Positions 34,812 to 43,800 of a stretch of 64,000 nt of DNA are shown here, one piece after another. The position numbers and the translations under genes were made by a program. This stretch comes from Pseudomonadota bacterium (lineage in GTDB: Bacteria > Desulfobacterota > Desulfobulbia > Desulfobulbales > Desulfocapsaceae), in the NCBI GenBank assembly GCA_018820855.1, contig JAHJNL010000086.1, positions 62,001 to 126,000 of the forward strand, given 5' to 3'. The stretch's first letter is position 1; each line of letters opens with the position of its first letter. The notes beneath the pieces are model-generated. The model was not told the DNA's origin, searched no databases, and saw only the letters and a list, made by a program, of their open reading frames with translations.

Positions 34812-35315
34812 ATGAAAAGACTCTATCTTATCCGTCATGCCAAATCGAGTTGGGCGGATCCGACCTTGCGAGACTTCGACCGTCCGCTCAACAAGAGGGG
34901 AAAGCGAGATGCCCCATTTATGGGGGAAAAACTGGCGGAACTGGCAATCAGGCCAGATTTTATCATGTCCAGTTCTGCCAAACGAGCGGAAAAAACTGCG
35001 CGAACAATTGCCAAAGCCATCGCTTATCCTCCGAAGAAGATTTTTTTTACTGAGGCAATTTACCTGGCCGATGAGAATGAGCTTTATCGGATTGTTCAGT
35101 CCTGTGACGATAAGGTGACTACTCTTTTTTTGGTGGGTCACAATTTTGGGATCACCGATTTTGCAGTCAGTATAGCGGGTGTGCAGATTGATAACATACC
35201 TACCTGCGGCATTGCAGCCGTGGAGTTTGACCTTGATTCCTGGCAGCAGGTAGTGCCGAATAGTGGTCGGCTGCTCTTTGTTGACTGGCCTAAGAAATAC
35301 AAAAGCCAGCGGTAG
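34812..35315 (+). CDS. sixA: SixA-type phosphohistidine phosphatase
   Basis: A histidine-phosphatase-family enzyme of 167 residues; SixA removes phosphate from His residues of phosphorelay or PTS proteins. The catalytic RHA motif is in MKRLYLIRHAKSSW, with SSAKRAEKTARTIA and the second histidine in LVGHNFGI. The short length and RHAKSSW fit SixA rather than phosphoglycerate mutase. Confidence 0.9.
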   Translation: MKRLYLIRHAKSSWADPTLRDFDRPLNKRGKRDAPFMGEKLAELAIRPDFIMSSSAKRAEKTARTIAKAIAYPPKKIFFTEAIYLADENELYRIVQSCDDKVTTLFLVGHNFGITDFAVSIAGVQIDNIPTCGIAAVEFDLDSWQQVVPNSGRLLFVDWPKKYKSQR

Positions 35316-35362
35316 GGAATGTAGTTGTCCATCTAACTGATTTTGAGAAAAATGGAGTGATC

Positions 35363-37054
35363 ATGCTTCGCTTTTTCATCCGTCTGATCGTGTTGTTCAT
35401 GACTGTCTCGATGTTTGCCTCCGCAGCATCGGGAGTAACTATGTTTCCCCTTGAGCCTCCTGATACCTCGAGTCCGCGAGCTACTCTGGAGAGCTTTATC
35501 CTCTATTCGGATGTCTTTTACGCGGCCATGCGTGCGCCTGTGCCGGATCCCTACGAGGTGCGGGAATCCCTGGAAAGGGCTGTCCGCTGTTTTGACCTGA
35601 GCAGGATTGCTCCAACTATTGCGAAGGACGTAGGGCTGGAGTCTGTGCTTCGCTTGCGCGAAGTGCTCGATCGTATCCCCTTGCCGGATCTGGAGGATGT
35701 CCCCGATAAAAACGAAGTGAAGAAACAGGATGTCGTCAACTGGCGTATTCCGCATACGGAACTTGTGATTGGAAAAGTGATGGAAGGAGCCCGGCTCGGT
35801 GCCTTTCTTTTCACTCCGGAAACCGTCGACCAGCTGGATAAATATTATGGTGAGGTTCAACATTTGCCGTATAAGGATGGAGCCGCGCAGGGAATTTACG
35901 AGGAGTATATCTATTCTTCCGGCTGGCTGATACCGGACGGTTTCATCAGCAGGCTTCCCAGCTGGATGAAACAGGGATACCTGGGGCAGGCCATGTGGCA
36001 GTGGGCCGGGCTTGTTCTTACCATTGCTTTGGGCGGACTGTTGCTTTGGCCGTTGCTCAGATGGCACAGAAACTGGAAAAACAGGGAAAGCAGCAGCGCA
36101 TGGCGTTTGGTGCGGTTGGTCTTTCCTCTGTCCGCTATGGGGTTGTGCTTCGTTATGGAGTACATTATCAATACTCAGGTCAATATTACCGGCAGGGTGC
36201 TGACCGCCACCACCATGGCAATAGAGGCCCTGTTTTTCCTCTTTGTCGCCTGGGCTATTCTTGTAGGCGGCAATGTCGTTATGCATGGAATCATCACTTC
36301 TCGGCATATAAAGGAAGAAGCGCTGGATGCCGATGTCATCAAGCTGGTTTGTCGTCTGGTCTCCTTCGCTCTGGTCTTTACCTTGTTTTATAGGGCGGGC
36401 AGTTATTTCGGTCTTCCGGTAACAGCTGTCTTTGCCTCTGCCGGTATTGCCGGGGTGGCGGTTGCTCTGGCAGCGCGTGAGACCTTGGCTAATTTTTTCG
36501 GAGGAGTGTCTATTTTCCTGGACCGCCCTTTCCGAGCCGGAGATTATATCGTTCTCGATAGCGGTGAACGAGGTGAGGTCAAAGCCGTCGGTATGCGCAG
36601 TACGCGACTTCAGACCCGCGATGATGTGCTTATTACCATTCCTAATTCGGTTATCACCAATCTGAAGATAGTCAATCAAAGTAAGCCCCAACAGGATTTT
36701 CGCATACGCATTAAAATCGGTGTTGCTTACACTTCGGATCTGGAGAAAGTGGAGAAAGTCCTTGAGGATGTGGCACGGAACAACGCGATGGTGATGAAGA
36801 CACCAGCGCCGCGGGTGCGGTTACGAACTTTTGGGGACTTTTCTATTAACTTCGAATTGTTGGTGTGGGCCAGCCGGCCACAGGAGCGAGGACGGCTGAC
36901 GCATGAGCTAAGTAAGGCGATTTTTTATCGTTTCAAAGAAGAAGGGATTGAGATTCCGTTTCCGCAGTGGGATATTCATATGCGAACTGGCAAGGAAGAC
37001 GCAGAGAGACAGGCGGAATATGTTATGGAGAGTTCTTCGCGAGATAATTTGTAG
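35363..37054 (+). CDS. MscS-family mechanosensitive channel
   Basis: A 563-residue channel protein. It begins with a signal peptide (MLRFFIRLIVLFMTVSMFASAAS), then about 180 residues of periplasmic sequence, four or so membrane helices (from residue 205), and the MscS pore helix region AVFASAGIAGVAVALAARETLANFFGGVSIFLDRPFRAGDYI with alternating Ala/Gly packing. The C-terminal cytoplasmic alpha-beta domain ends in FPQWDIHM. It resembles larger members such as YnaI/YbiO class rather than minimal MscS. The ATG at 35363 follows GGAG. Confidence 0.92.
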   Translation: MLRFFIRLIVLFMTVSMFASAASGVTMFPLEPPDTSSPRATLESFILYSDVFYAAMRAPVPDPYEVRESLERAVRCFDLSRIAPTIAKDVGLESVLRLREVLDRIPLPDLEDVPDKNEVKKQDVVNWRIPHTELVIGKVMEGARLGAFLFTPETVDQLDKYYGEVQHLPYKDGAAQGIYEEYIYSSGWLIPDGFISRLPSWMKQGYLGQAMWQWAGLVLTIALGGLLLWPLLRWHRNWKNRESSSAWRLVRLVFPLSAMGLCFVMEYIINTQVNITGRVLTATTMAIEALFFLFVAWAILVGGNVVMHGIITSRHIKEEALDADVIKLVCRLVSFALVFTLFYRAGSYFGLPVTAVFASAGIAGVAVALAARETLANFFGGVSIFLDRPFRAGDYIVLDSGERGEVKAVGMRSTRLQTRDDVLITIPNSVITNLKIVNQSKPQQDFRIRIKIGVAYTSDLEKVEKVLEDVARNNAMVMKTPAPRVRLRTFGDFSINFELLVWASRPQERGRLTHELSKAIFYRFKEEGIEIPFPQWDIHMRTGKEDAERQAEYVMESSSRDNL

Positions 37055-37190
37055 TAATCCCGCTCTGTGTGACTGAAAATCTGTACTGAAACAGCTACGT
37101 TCGATCATTGAAAAAAATTGGACAGCCTTAGATAAAATCTGGAGATTTTACTCATTGAATGTTCTTAAGTAATTCTTATTAAAAAATACT

Positions 37191-38573
37191 ATGACCGGTA
37201 TAGTGGGCAAAAGCCTTCCATTTTCACTTCGTAACATCCGGCTCTTCATTGCCCTGCGAGTCCTCTTTAACTGCCGCTTCTATTATCCGGTTTTTACTAT
37301 CCTCTTTCTTGATTTTGGCCTGACCCTTGAGCAGTTTGCCCTGCTCAATACGGTCTGGGCGCTGACCATCGTCCTTGCTGAAGTGCCTTCAGGTGCTCTG
37401 GCCGATGTAGTGGGACGCAAGTATCTCCTGGTAGCCACCTCTGTGCTCATGTTCATGGAGATGCTGCTCATTGCTTTTGTGCCCCTGGGGAATGGGACTC
37501 TTATCTTTTGGGCTTTCCTGGTCAACCGTGTCCTCAGTGGTCTGGCAGAGGCCCTGGCCAGCGGTGCAGATGAGGCTTTGGCTTATGATACTCTGGTGGA
37601 ACAGGGGGATCCTGATGACTGGCCCAAGGTCCTGGATATCCAGATGCGGGCCAAATCCGTGGGGACGGTGATTGCCATGACTGTGGGGGCGCTGGTTTAT
37701 GATCCGCAGTCGGTCAATTCGGTTTTGCACTGGCTTGGCATTCAGACAGAGGTGACTCAGCAGATGAGTATGCGTTATCCCATCTATCTCACCCTGCTTC
37801 TCAGCATGGGTGCCCTTATAAGCAGTCTGATGATGCGGGACCCTGTTCCGCTTTATCAGTCATCTTCGGAGAAGAACCCATTTTTCACGACACTCTGGCA
37901 GGCCAGCCGTAAGACCTGGCAGGCCGGTGCTTGGATTGTCGGAACTCCCTTTGCTCTGGCTGCAATTCTTTTTGGGATGGGTTATGACCATGTGCTGCGT
38001 ATGATCGTAACCATGACCAGCCAGTATTTTCGTCTCATTGCTCTGCCTGAGGCCAGTTTTGGTCTGATCGGAGCAGTGTTTGCCAGCCTTGGTTTTGTCA
38101 TCCCGAAACTGGCCAGGGAGATGGTACATCGCAACACCCCGGCAGGGAATGCGAGTTATCTTGCCGCAATAACGCTTGTTGCCCTCTGGAGCCTGACCGG
38201 ATTCATTCCTTATTTCGGTCTGTTGCCCATGGCCCTGATCTACAGCGGGATGATGCTGACCTCGTTTTTCACCAGTCATTATCTGAACCGGATCACCGAA
38301 TCGCATCAGCGGGCTACGGTACTCAGTTTCAAAGGGCTAGCCTTTAACCTGGCCTATGGCATGGTCGGGGTTCTTTTTGCGGGGCTGATGCAGGAGCTGC
38401 GAAAGAGTGTGGCGGTTTCCCGGCCTGACCTGTCCCTGCCTCTTGTTGAGGCCCAGGCCTTTCGTCAGGCCATTGGCTGGTTTCCCTGGTATACCTTGTG
38501 TATTCTTGGCCTGATCGTTTGCTTCAGTGCCTGGTCACTGAGAAACTCCGAGGTTCATCGCAAGGCTGGCTGA
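37191..38573 (+). CDS. Major facilitator superfamily transporter
   Basis: A 460-residue twelve-helix membrane protein. The loop between helices 2 and 3 contains the MFS motif EVPSGALADVVGRKYLL, and FWAFLVNRVLSGLAEALASGADEALAYD resembles the family including multidrug and small-solute exporters. The substrate cannot be told. It lies alone, 136 bases after mscS, with a weak ribosome site. Confidence 0.9.
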   Translation: MTGIVGKSLPFSLRNIRLFIALRVLFNCRFYYPVFTILFLDFGLTLEQFALLNTVWALTIVLAEVPSGALADVVGRKYLLVATSVLMFMEMLLIAFVPLGNGTLIFWAFLVNRVLSGLAEALASGADEALAYDTLVEQGDPDDWPKVLDIQMRAKSVGTVIAMTVGALVYDPQSVNSVLHWLGIQTEVTQQMSMRYPIYLTLLLSMGALISSLMMRDPVPLYQSSSEKNPFFTTLWQASRKTWQAGAWIVGTPFALAAILFGMGYDHVLRMIVTMTSQYFRLIALPEASFGLIGAVFASLGFVIPKLAREMVHRNTPAGNASYLAAITLVALWSLTGFIPYFGLLPMALIYSGMMLTSFFTSHYLNRITESHQRATVLSFKGLAFNLAYGMVGVLFAGLMQELRKSVAVSRPDLSLPLVEAQAFRQAIGWFPWYTLCILGLIVCFSAWSLRNSEVHRKAG

Positions 38574-38822
38574 GCTGGTCCATGTAATTATCACGATGCA
38601 GGAGAAAGTTTTCTGACGAGGGGGAGCGGGCAAGAGACGGATCTGTCTGGATAGGTTGAGTCTTTCTTATTACTTCTGGGAGGTTAGTGGATTAGTATGG
38701 CTCACGTGGTTGTTACAAGAAAAGCGTTAGACTTATGGTTAGGAACATAGTAATATTTTTTACAATATATCTGTCTAATTTTTTTCTCGTTATTGATATT
38801 CACCATTACTGTCGATACTATT

Positions 38823-39164
38823 ATGTGGCATGAAAGAAGAAATTCTCAACGTCGCTTCCCTGACTACCTCCTGGAAATAGAGGGGAAGATACAACATGGA
38901 CAAATGTTTCAGGAAAGGGCGATTCTGGTTAATATCTCGGCGGGAGGTGCCCAATTCACAACTCTGTACAAGGAACGGTATTACGTTGGCCAACCCTTGC
39001 AGACCACTATTTTTTTGCCAGGAAGACAGGAGGTCAAGGGGGGGATGAAGACCATGGCCCATGTTATTCGCATTGATGAGAATGGTGAGCATTCACCGCA
39101 AGCCAGAGTTGCACAGGCCAATATCTCAATAAATTTTACAGAACCGTTTCATCTTATGCGGTAA
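38823..39164 (+). CDS. PilZ-domain protein (probable cyclic-di-GMP receptor)
   Basis: About 113 residues forming one PilZ domain. The N-terminal RRNSQRRFP gives the RxxxR arginine motif and VNISAGGAQF gives the D/N-x-S-x-x-G motif, both used for c-di-GMP binding. No second domain is attached. It precedes a nucleotide cyclase by 22 bases, so the pair may be a signalling operon, though the cyclase is of the cAMP type. Confidence 0.82.
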   Translation: MWHERRNSQRRFPDYLLEIEGKIQHGQMFQERAILVNISAGGAQFTTLYKERYYVGQPLQTTIFLPGRQEVKGGMKTMAHVIRIDENGEHSPQARVAQANISINFTEPFHLMR

Positions 39165-39186
39165 GAAATCAGGACGGCAGGGCAGC

Positions 39187-40338
39187 ATGAGAACGAGAAA
39201 GCAGGAGCTCAGTTTTTATAGAAGAATCAGGATCAGCCTGGGATTGATGGGGATTCTCCCATTTCTCCTGGCTATGTATCTGGTGTTGCAGGAAGTGGGG
39301 GCACCGAGCCAAACGATGATAGTCAGTGCGGCTCTGGTCTTGTTCAGTATTCTCATGGGCTTTGTTCTGTTGCGTAAGTCATCAGATCAGCTTGCCTGCT
39401 TGGCCAGAGAGACATCCATGCCTGGACCCGGCGATGTTCCTTTGCCTTTGAATGTGAAGGTTGATGGTGAGTTGAAAGATATTGCCACTAATTTTAATGC
39501 TGTGGTTGCCCAACTCAACAAGGCAAACCGGGATATACAGAGTCGGAGTTTTCAGCTTCAGGAATTCGCCAGAAACTTGTCCGATTCCTACGAGCAGCTG
39601 GAAAGTGAAAATCGACTGCGTACCCATCTTTGTCGTTACGTTGGGAAGGATCTTGTTGAAAAACTCATGGTGTCCAAAGATGGTAAGCTGTTGAAAGATG
39701 AGAGAAAAATTGTAACTGTCATGTTTGCAGATATCCGTTCTTTTACGGCGATATCAGAGCAGATAGAACCAGAAGAGGTCCTTGCCATGCTGAATGAATA
39801 TTTTACTGTCATGGTGGACATTGTCTTCAAATATAACGGGATGCTTGATAAGTTGGTGGGTGATCAGATTATGGCGGTATTTGGCCACATGTCCAGTGAA
39901 AGGGAAGGGGCCAGGGCTGCTGTACGTGCAGCATTTGAGATGCAGAATGCGGCTGCTGTCTTGATGCGGAAACGAGCAAAGGATGGGCTGCCTGTATTTA
40001 AAATCGGCATTGGTATCAACACCGGCAGTGCTATTCTCGGCAGTGTCGGGGCAGAAAACAGAAAAGATTATACCGTGATCGGAGATACGGTGAATGCGGC
40101 AGCCCGCCTTGAAAAGCACGCGGGTGAAAGGGAAGTGGTTATAGGTGAACGTACCTGTAAACACATACCTCCATCAATCTATACCGGTAACAGGCAGGAA
40201 TTACGGATGAAAAATCGTATGGAGCCTGTTGTCTGTTACACCCTGACTCCAACAAAAAAGAGAGTGGCCAAGACAGTTACACCTGCGGCCAGGACAATGC
40301 GTATACACCCTGCCTTTCAAGGGGACGTCGCTTGCTGA
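39187..40338 (+). CDS. Membrane-anchored class III adenylate/guanylate cyclase
   Basis: 383 residues: two transmembrane helices (about residues 18-35 and 42-60), a linker with a HAMP-like/coiled segment, and a class III cyclase domain from about residue 170. The catalytic metal Asp is in TVMFADIRSFTAISEQ, the second in DKLVGDQIMAVFG; KDYTVIGDTVNAAARLE carries the purine-specifying Asp and transition-state Asn/Arg. The substrate pattern favours ATP. The sensor input is not obvious. Confidence 0.92.
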   Translation: MRTRKQELSFYRRIRISLGLMGILPFLLAMYLVLQEVGAPSQTMIVSAALVLFSILMGFVLLRKSSDQLACLARETSMPGPGDVPLPLNVKVDGELKDIATNFNAVVAQLNKANRDIQSRSFQLQEFARNLSDSYEQLESENRLRTHLCRYVGKDLVEKLMVSKDGKLLKDERKIVTVMFADIRSFTAISEQIEPEEVLAMLNEYFTVMVDIVFKYNGMLDKLVGDQIMAVFGHMSSEREGARAAVRAAFEMQNAAAVLMRKRAKDGLPVFKIGIGINTGSAILGSVGAENRKDYTVIGDTVNAAARLEKHAGEREVVIGERTCKHIPPSIYTGNRQELRMKNRMEPVVCYTLTPTKKRVAKTVTPAARTMRIHPAFQGDVAC

Positions 40339-40469
40339 GGGGGGAGTTCTCTTTTCTTGCCGAGAGGTTCCTTGAAAAGCGAATGTCGAACAGGGTAACA
40401 TAACATAACGTTTTTCAGTGATAAAAAACTTTTACTGCGACTTGCTCGACCTCCTCGTCTCATTGTCTG

Positions 40470-41267
40470 CTACCTTTTCTCTTGTTGTTTGCTTCGCTTT
40501 GCCTCTTCAATGGCTGCGAAGTTAAGGGTGCTGTGTACTGTCATCAGGGGAAAGATTATGGCCATGAGAAAGATGTTGAGGACAGGGACAATACTAACCA
40601 GGGCCGGAAAGACACCCAGTCGAAAGGATGGTGTGCTGTGGCTGCGTAACCAGTTGAGCTTTTGCCCCAGACTCCAACGCCGGCGAGAGGTCGGGTAGTC
40701 CACAAACATGAGTGTAGAGTAGTAAGTATAGAGGAGAAAGACTACTACCTGCCCGATTCCGGGTATGAAGTTGGCCACCAGTGCCGCTATGGTCACCAGG
40801 ATTCCGAAACCGGCAATCTTGACTCCCTCAAAAAGATCAATAAGTATTCCCTTGATGTTCAGAGCCGTATCCGGTTCAAAATCCTTACCTGCATGTATTT
40901 TTTCCGTTGTTGTACTCAGAAAGACATAGCCGGGAGACGAAAGCGTGTAAGCAATGAGAAAGGCCAGATAAAAGGCGACGATGCGGCTGATAATAAGAAA
41001 AAGCCACTTGATAACCACCCATCCAACATATTTTGTCCATCCCCAAATGCCAGCAGCTTCGGGCTGAGCCAGGAAAAAACTTCCAGTAAGGCTGTCGACA
41101 AAATCAACTGTAAGGAGGTAGCCTGCCCAGGTGAAGGCCATGGTCATCAGGATGAGGAACGCACTCCAGGCCATCAGACGTTTGGAGCGCAGGATAAAGG
41201 TAAAGGAGTAGGAGAGCGGAATCCATTTTGCCGGTGCGGAGATTCTTGGGATGCTGCTGTTGTTCAT
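40470..41267 (-). CDS. EI24/CysZ-like membrane protein
   Basis: A 265-residue membrane protein with four to six hydrophobic segments. FLIAYTLSSPGYVFLSTTTEKIHAG and FIPGIGQVVVFLLYTYYSTLMFVDYPTSRRRWSLGQKLNWLRSH match the EI24 family, which includes the sulfate permease CysZ. A sulfate or anion-transport role is possible in a sulfur-metabolising anaerobe but is not shown by the sequence. Confidence 0.8.
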   Translation of the reverse strand: MNNSSIPRISAPAKWIPLSYSFTFILRSKRLMAWSAFLILMTMAFTWAGYLLTVDFVDSLTGSFFLAQPEAAGIWGWTKYVGWVVIKWLFLIISRIVAFYLAFLIAYTLSSPGYVFLSTTTEKIHAGKDFEPDTALNIKGILIDLFEGVKIAGFGILVTIAALVANFIPGIGQVVVFLLYTYYSTLMFVDYPTSRRRWSLGQKLNWLRSHSTPSFRLGVFPALVSIVPVLNIFLMAIIFPLMTVHSTLNFAAIEEAKRSKQQEKR

Positions 41268-41420
41268 GGGAGAGGTTTCTTCGTGTTAGAGTTATTGAGT
41301 GTCATGCAGAATAATTTTTGTACACAATAGAACTTTTGGGGAAGAGAGTAAAGGGCGGTGCTGTTATTTTACAGGGGGATATGATAGAGTCCTGTTGTTG
41401 TTCAGAACTATGACTATTAT

Positions 41421-41568
41421 TTAAGGGTACCTCGAAAAATTGCCTTTTTGCCCAAGCTCTTCGTCATAGCCAAAAAATAATGCTCACATATCGACCATAT
41501 GCTGCGCTTATTTTTTCGTCTTCTCCTCGATCTTGAACAAAAAATCTAATTTTAAAAGGTACCCTTAA
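41421..41568. repeat. Palindromic 148-base intergenic repeat, copy 1 (MITE-like)
   Basis: Bounded by perfect 11-base terminal inverted repeats (TTAAGGGTACC / GGTACCCTTAA). Inside lies a second palindrome (AAAAAATAA / TTATTTTTT) enclosing CATAT / ATATG. It has no gene and fills most of the 315-base gap between the EI24 and radA genes, ending 15 bases before the radA ATG. Its right end, CTTGAACAAAAAATCTAATTTT and TACCCTTA, recurs in the repeat at 47047-47129. Confidence 0.7.
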
Positions 41569-41582
41569 GGAATCGGATTCGC

Positions 41583-42947
41583 ATGGGAAAAAAACAGGAT
41601 AAGGCCTTTGTCTGTACTGATTGCGGTGCGGATTTCAGTCGTTGGCTTGGCCAGTGCAGTGTCTGCAGAGAGTGGAATACGGTGAAAGAGGTGCGCCTGG
41701 GGAAAAGGACTGTTGGCCGCGCCCCTGGTTACAGCGGAAAACGCTCCGCTGTGCAGCTGCTTTCTGAGGTTGACCGAAGCCGTGCCGAGAGAATCTCAAC
41801 CGGAATTGCCGAGTTTGACCGAGTTCTGGGGCAGGGAATTGTCTGTGGTTCCGTGGTTCTTATCGGCGGAGCTCCTGGAGCGGGGAAATCTACGCTTCTC
41901 CTCCAGGCCCTGGCCAATGGCGCTAATGCCGGAATACCTGTACTCTACGTCTCTGGCGAGGAGTCTCCTCAGCAGATAGCTGAACGGGCTTATCGTCTTG
42001 GTCTGCCGGCAGATAATATCAAGATGCTGGCAGAGACCTCTGTTGAGGAAATCTGTGCAGTGCTCGATCAGGAAAAACCGCAGATCGTGGTCATTGATTC
42101 CATCCAGGTGGTGCATACCAGTGGCTCTGAATCGGCCCCAGGATCTATCGCCCAGGTCCGCGAATCTGCTGCAGCCTTGACCCAGTATGCCAAAGAGACC
42201 AATACTTCCATTTTTATGGTGGGTCATGTGACCAAAGATCACTCTCTGGCTGGTCCCATGACACTCAGCCACATCGTTGATGCCCAGGTGGTCCTCTCAT
42301 CTACTGATGATGCCCGCTATCGGATCCTGCGCGCGGACAAGAACCGCTTCGGCAGTGTCGGAGAGCTCGGATTTTTTGCCATGACCGACACCGGCCTCAG
42401 AGAGGTGAAAAATCCTTCAGCCATGTTTCTTTCCCGTTCCGGCACTTCTTCCTCCGGCAGTGTGGTGACGGTCATCTGGGAGGGAACCAGACCGCTGCTC
42501 GTGGAAATTCAGGCTCTGGTCACCGAAAGCCAGTCCGGCAATCCCAGGCGGCTGGCAGTGGGTATGGATCAGAACAGGATCGCAATGCTCCTGGCAGTCC
42601 TGGCCAAGCACGGAGGGATGGCAACTGCCAGTGACGAGGTGTATGTCAACGTGGTGGGTGGTATACGGATTTACGAGACCAGTTCTGATCTGGCTGCGGT
42701 GATGGGCATTGTTTCCAGTCTGAGAGACAGGGTTATTCCCCATGACTCTCTCTATTTCGGTGAAATCGGGCTCAGCGGTGAGATTCGGCCGGTGGCCAAT
42801 GGCGAGGCCAGATTGAAAGAGGCCGCCAAGCATGGTTTTCGCCGGGCAGTTATCCCCCGGGCCAATGCGCCGAAACAAGCAGTGGAGGGATTGGAGATTA
42901 TAGCTGTTTCCAGTCTGGTGGAGGCCTTGGAGGTATTTGTTGGTTAA
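41583..42947 (+). CDS. radA: DNA repair protein RadA
   Basis: A DnaB-like helicase that promotes branch migration in recombination. The 454-residue protein has the N-terminal C4 zinc finger (CTDCGADFSRWLGQCSVC), Walker A GGAPGAGKSTLLLQ, Walker B VVIDSIQVVH, the RadA-specific KNRFGSVGELGFF and a C-terminal Lon-protease-like domain (YVNVVGGIRIYETSSDLA, HDSLYFGEIGLSGEIRPV). Standard length. Confidence 0.97.
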   Translation: MGKKQDKAFVCTDCGADFSRWLGQCSVCREWNTVKEVRLGKRTVGRAPGYSGKRSAVQLLSEVDRSRAERISTGIAEFDRVLGQGIVCGSVVLIGGAPGAGKSTLLLQALANGANAGIPVLYVSGEESPQQIAERAYRLGLPADNIKMLAETSVEEICAVLDQEKPQIVVIDSIQVVHTSGSESAPGSIAQVRESAAALTQYAKETNTSIFMVGHVTKDHSLAGPMTLSHIVDAQVVLSSTDDARYRILRADKNRFGSVGELGFFAMTDTGLREVKNPSAMFLSRSGTSSSGSVVTVIWEGTRPLLVEIQALVTESQSGNPRRLAVGMDQNRIAMLLAVLAKHGGMATASDEVYVNVVGGIRIYETSSDLAAVMGIVSSLRDRVIPHDSLYFGEIGLSGEIRPVANGEARLKEAAKHGFRRAVIPRANAPKQAVEGLEIIAVSSLVEALEVFVG

Positions 42948-43042
42948 GAGATGAATGCAGAATATTTTCTTTTTGTATAATAAGTTGTTGTCCTGTTCTT
43001 TATGGCAGAAAAAGAAGAATAAATTTTAACAGAGAGGGCCTT

Positions 43043-43666
43043 ATGGATTTCAAGATGCATTTGGAAACTGCCTGGCAGAATACGCTGCAGTTCATCGTTC
43101 CCGTCATTTTGCTGACCCTGGTACAAATGGTGGTAACGATCTTCAGTCTCGGTATTCTGCTCCCTGTTACTACAGCTGGATATATGCAGTCCCTGCTATA
43201 TGCTCTGCGGGACGGGCGTGAGCCAAAGATCGGTGACCTTTTTTCCCAGATGAATCTCTTTCTCCCTCTCTTTGTCTATGGACTATTGGCCATGCTGGCT
43301 GTGAGTTTAGGGTTCGTCCTTTTGATAATTCCTGGTTTTCTCGTTGCCGGCTTCATCGTTTTTGCCTCTATCTACGTTGTGCCTTTGATGACGGATAAGA
43401 AGATGGGCTTGATTGAGGCCCTGAAAGGGTCCTGGGAAATGGCAACGAGAGAACCTTTGGCTGATCAGATCATCCTTATGGTTCTCTACCTGGTACTTCT
43501 TTCCGTGGGTGGCTCCATAGCCGTGGCAGTACTTTTTACCCAGCCTCTGGCCACGTTCCTGGTACTGTCGGTCTATGAAGAACGGTTACAGGGACAACAG
43601 GCTGTTATAGAGGAGGAGGCCACGCCTCCTCCCCCCCCTCCTCACCCTACCGATAAAGAGGAGTAA
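43043..43666 (+). CDS. Integral membrane protein of unknown function (207 residues)
   Basis: Four or five hydrophobic segments (VPVILLTLVQMVVTIFSLG, LFVYGLLAMLAVSLGFVLLIIPGFLVAG, LMVLYLVLLSVGGSIAVAVL) with the LLIIPG-x-x-x-A element seen in several YciC/DUF975-like membrane proteins. It ends in a proline-rich acidic tail (TPPPPPPHPTDKEE). No catalytic residues are recognised. Ribosome site AGAGAGG lies ahead of the ATG. Confidence 0.75.
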   Translation: MDFKMHLETAWQNTLQFIVPVILLTLVQMVVTIFSLGILLPVTTAGYMQSLLYALRDGREPKIGDLFSQMNLFLPLFVYGLLAMLAVSLGFVLLIIPGFLVAGFIVFASIYVVPLMTDKKMGLIEALKGSWEMATREPLADQIILMVLYLVLLSVGGSIAVAVLFTQPLATFLVLSVYEERLQGQQAVIEEEATPPPPPPHPTDKEE

Positions 43667-43800
43667 TGTGGAGCGGAGAAGGGATGTTGTTAACTCTATA
43701 CAGTATTGAAGGAAAGCTGGTAATTCCCCGGTGAACTGCTAACGCGGAGAGTGGGCACAAAAGGGAAAAAGCCAAGGGTTCGTAAAGGGGATGTGGATTG

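Noticed and set aside
35333-36691. 452-codon open frame antisense to mscS
   Set aside because: mscS has a signal peptide and pore motif; the long antisense frame reflects codon bias.
43667-43800. Possible cobalamin-type riboswitch before the radical SAM fusion
   Set aside because: The segment has GGTG and CCCC elements but lacks the conserved B12-box order and pairing.
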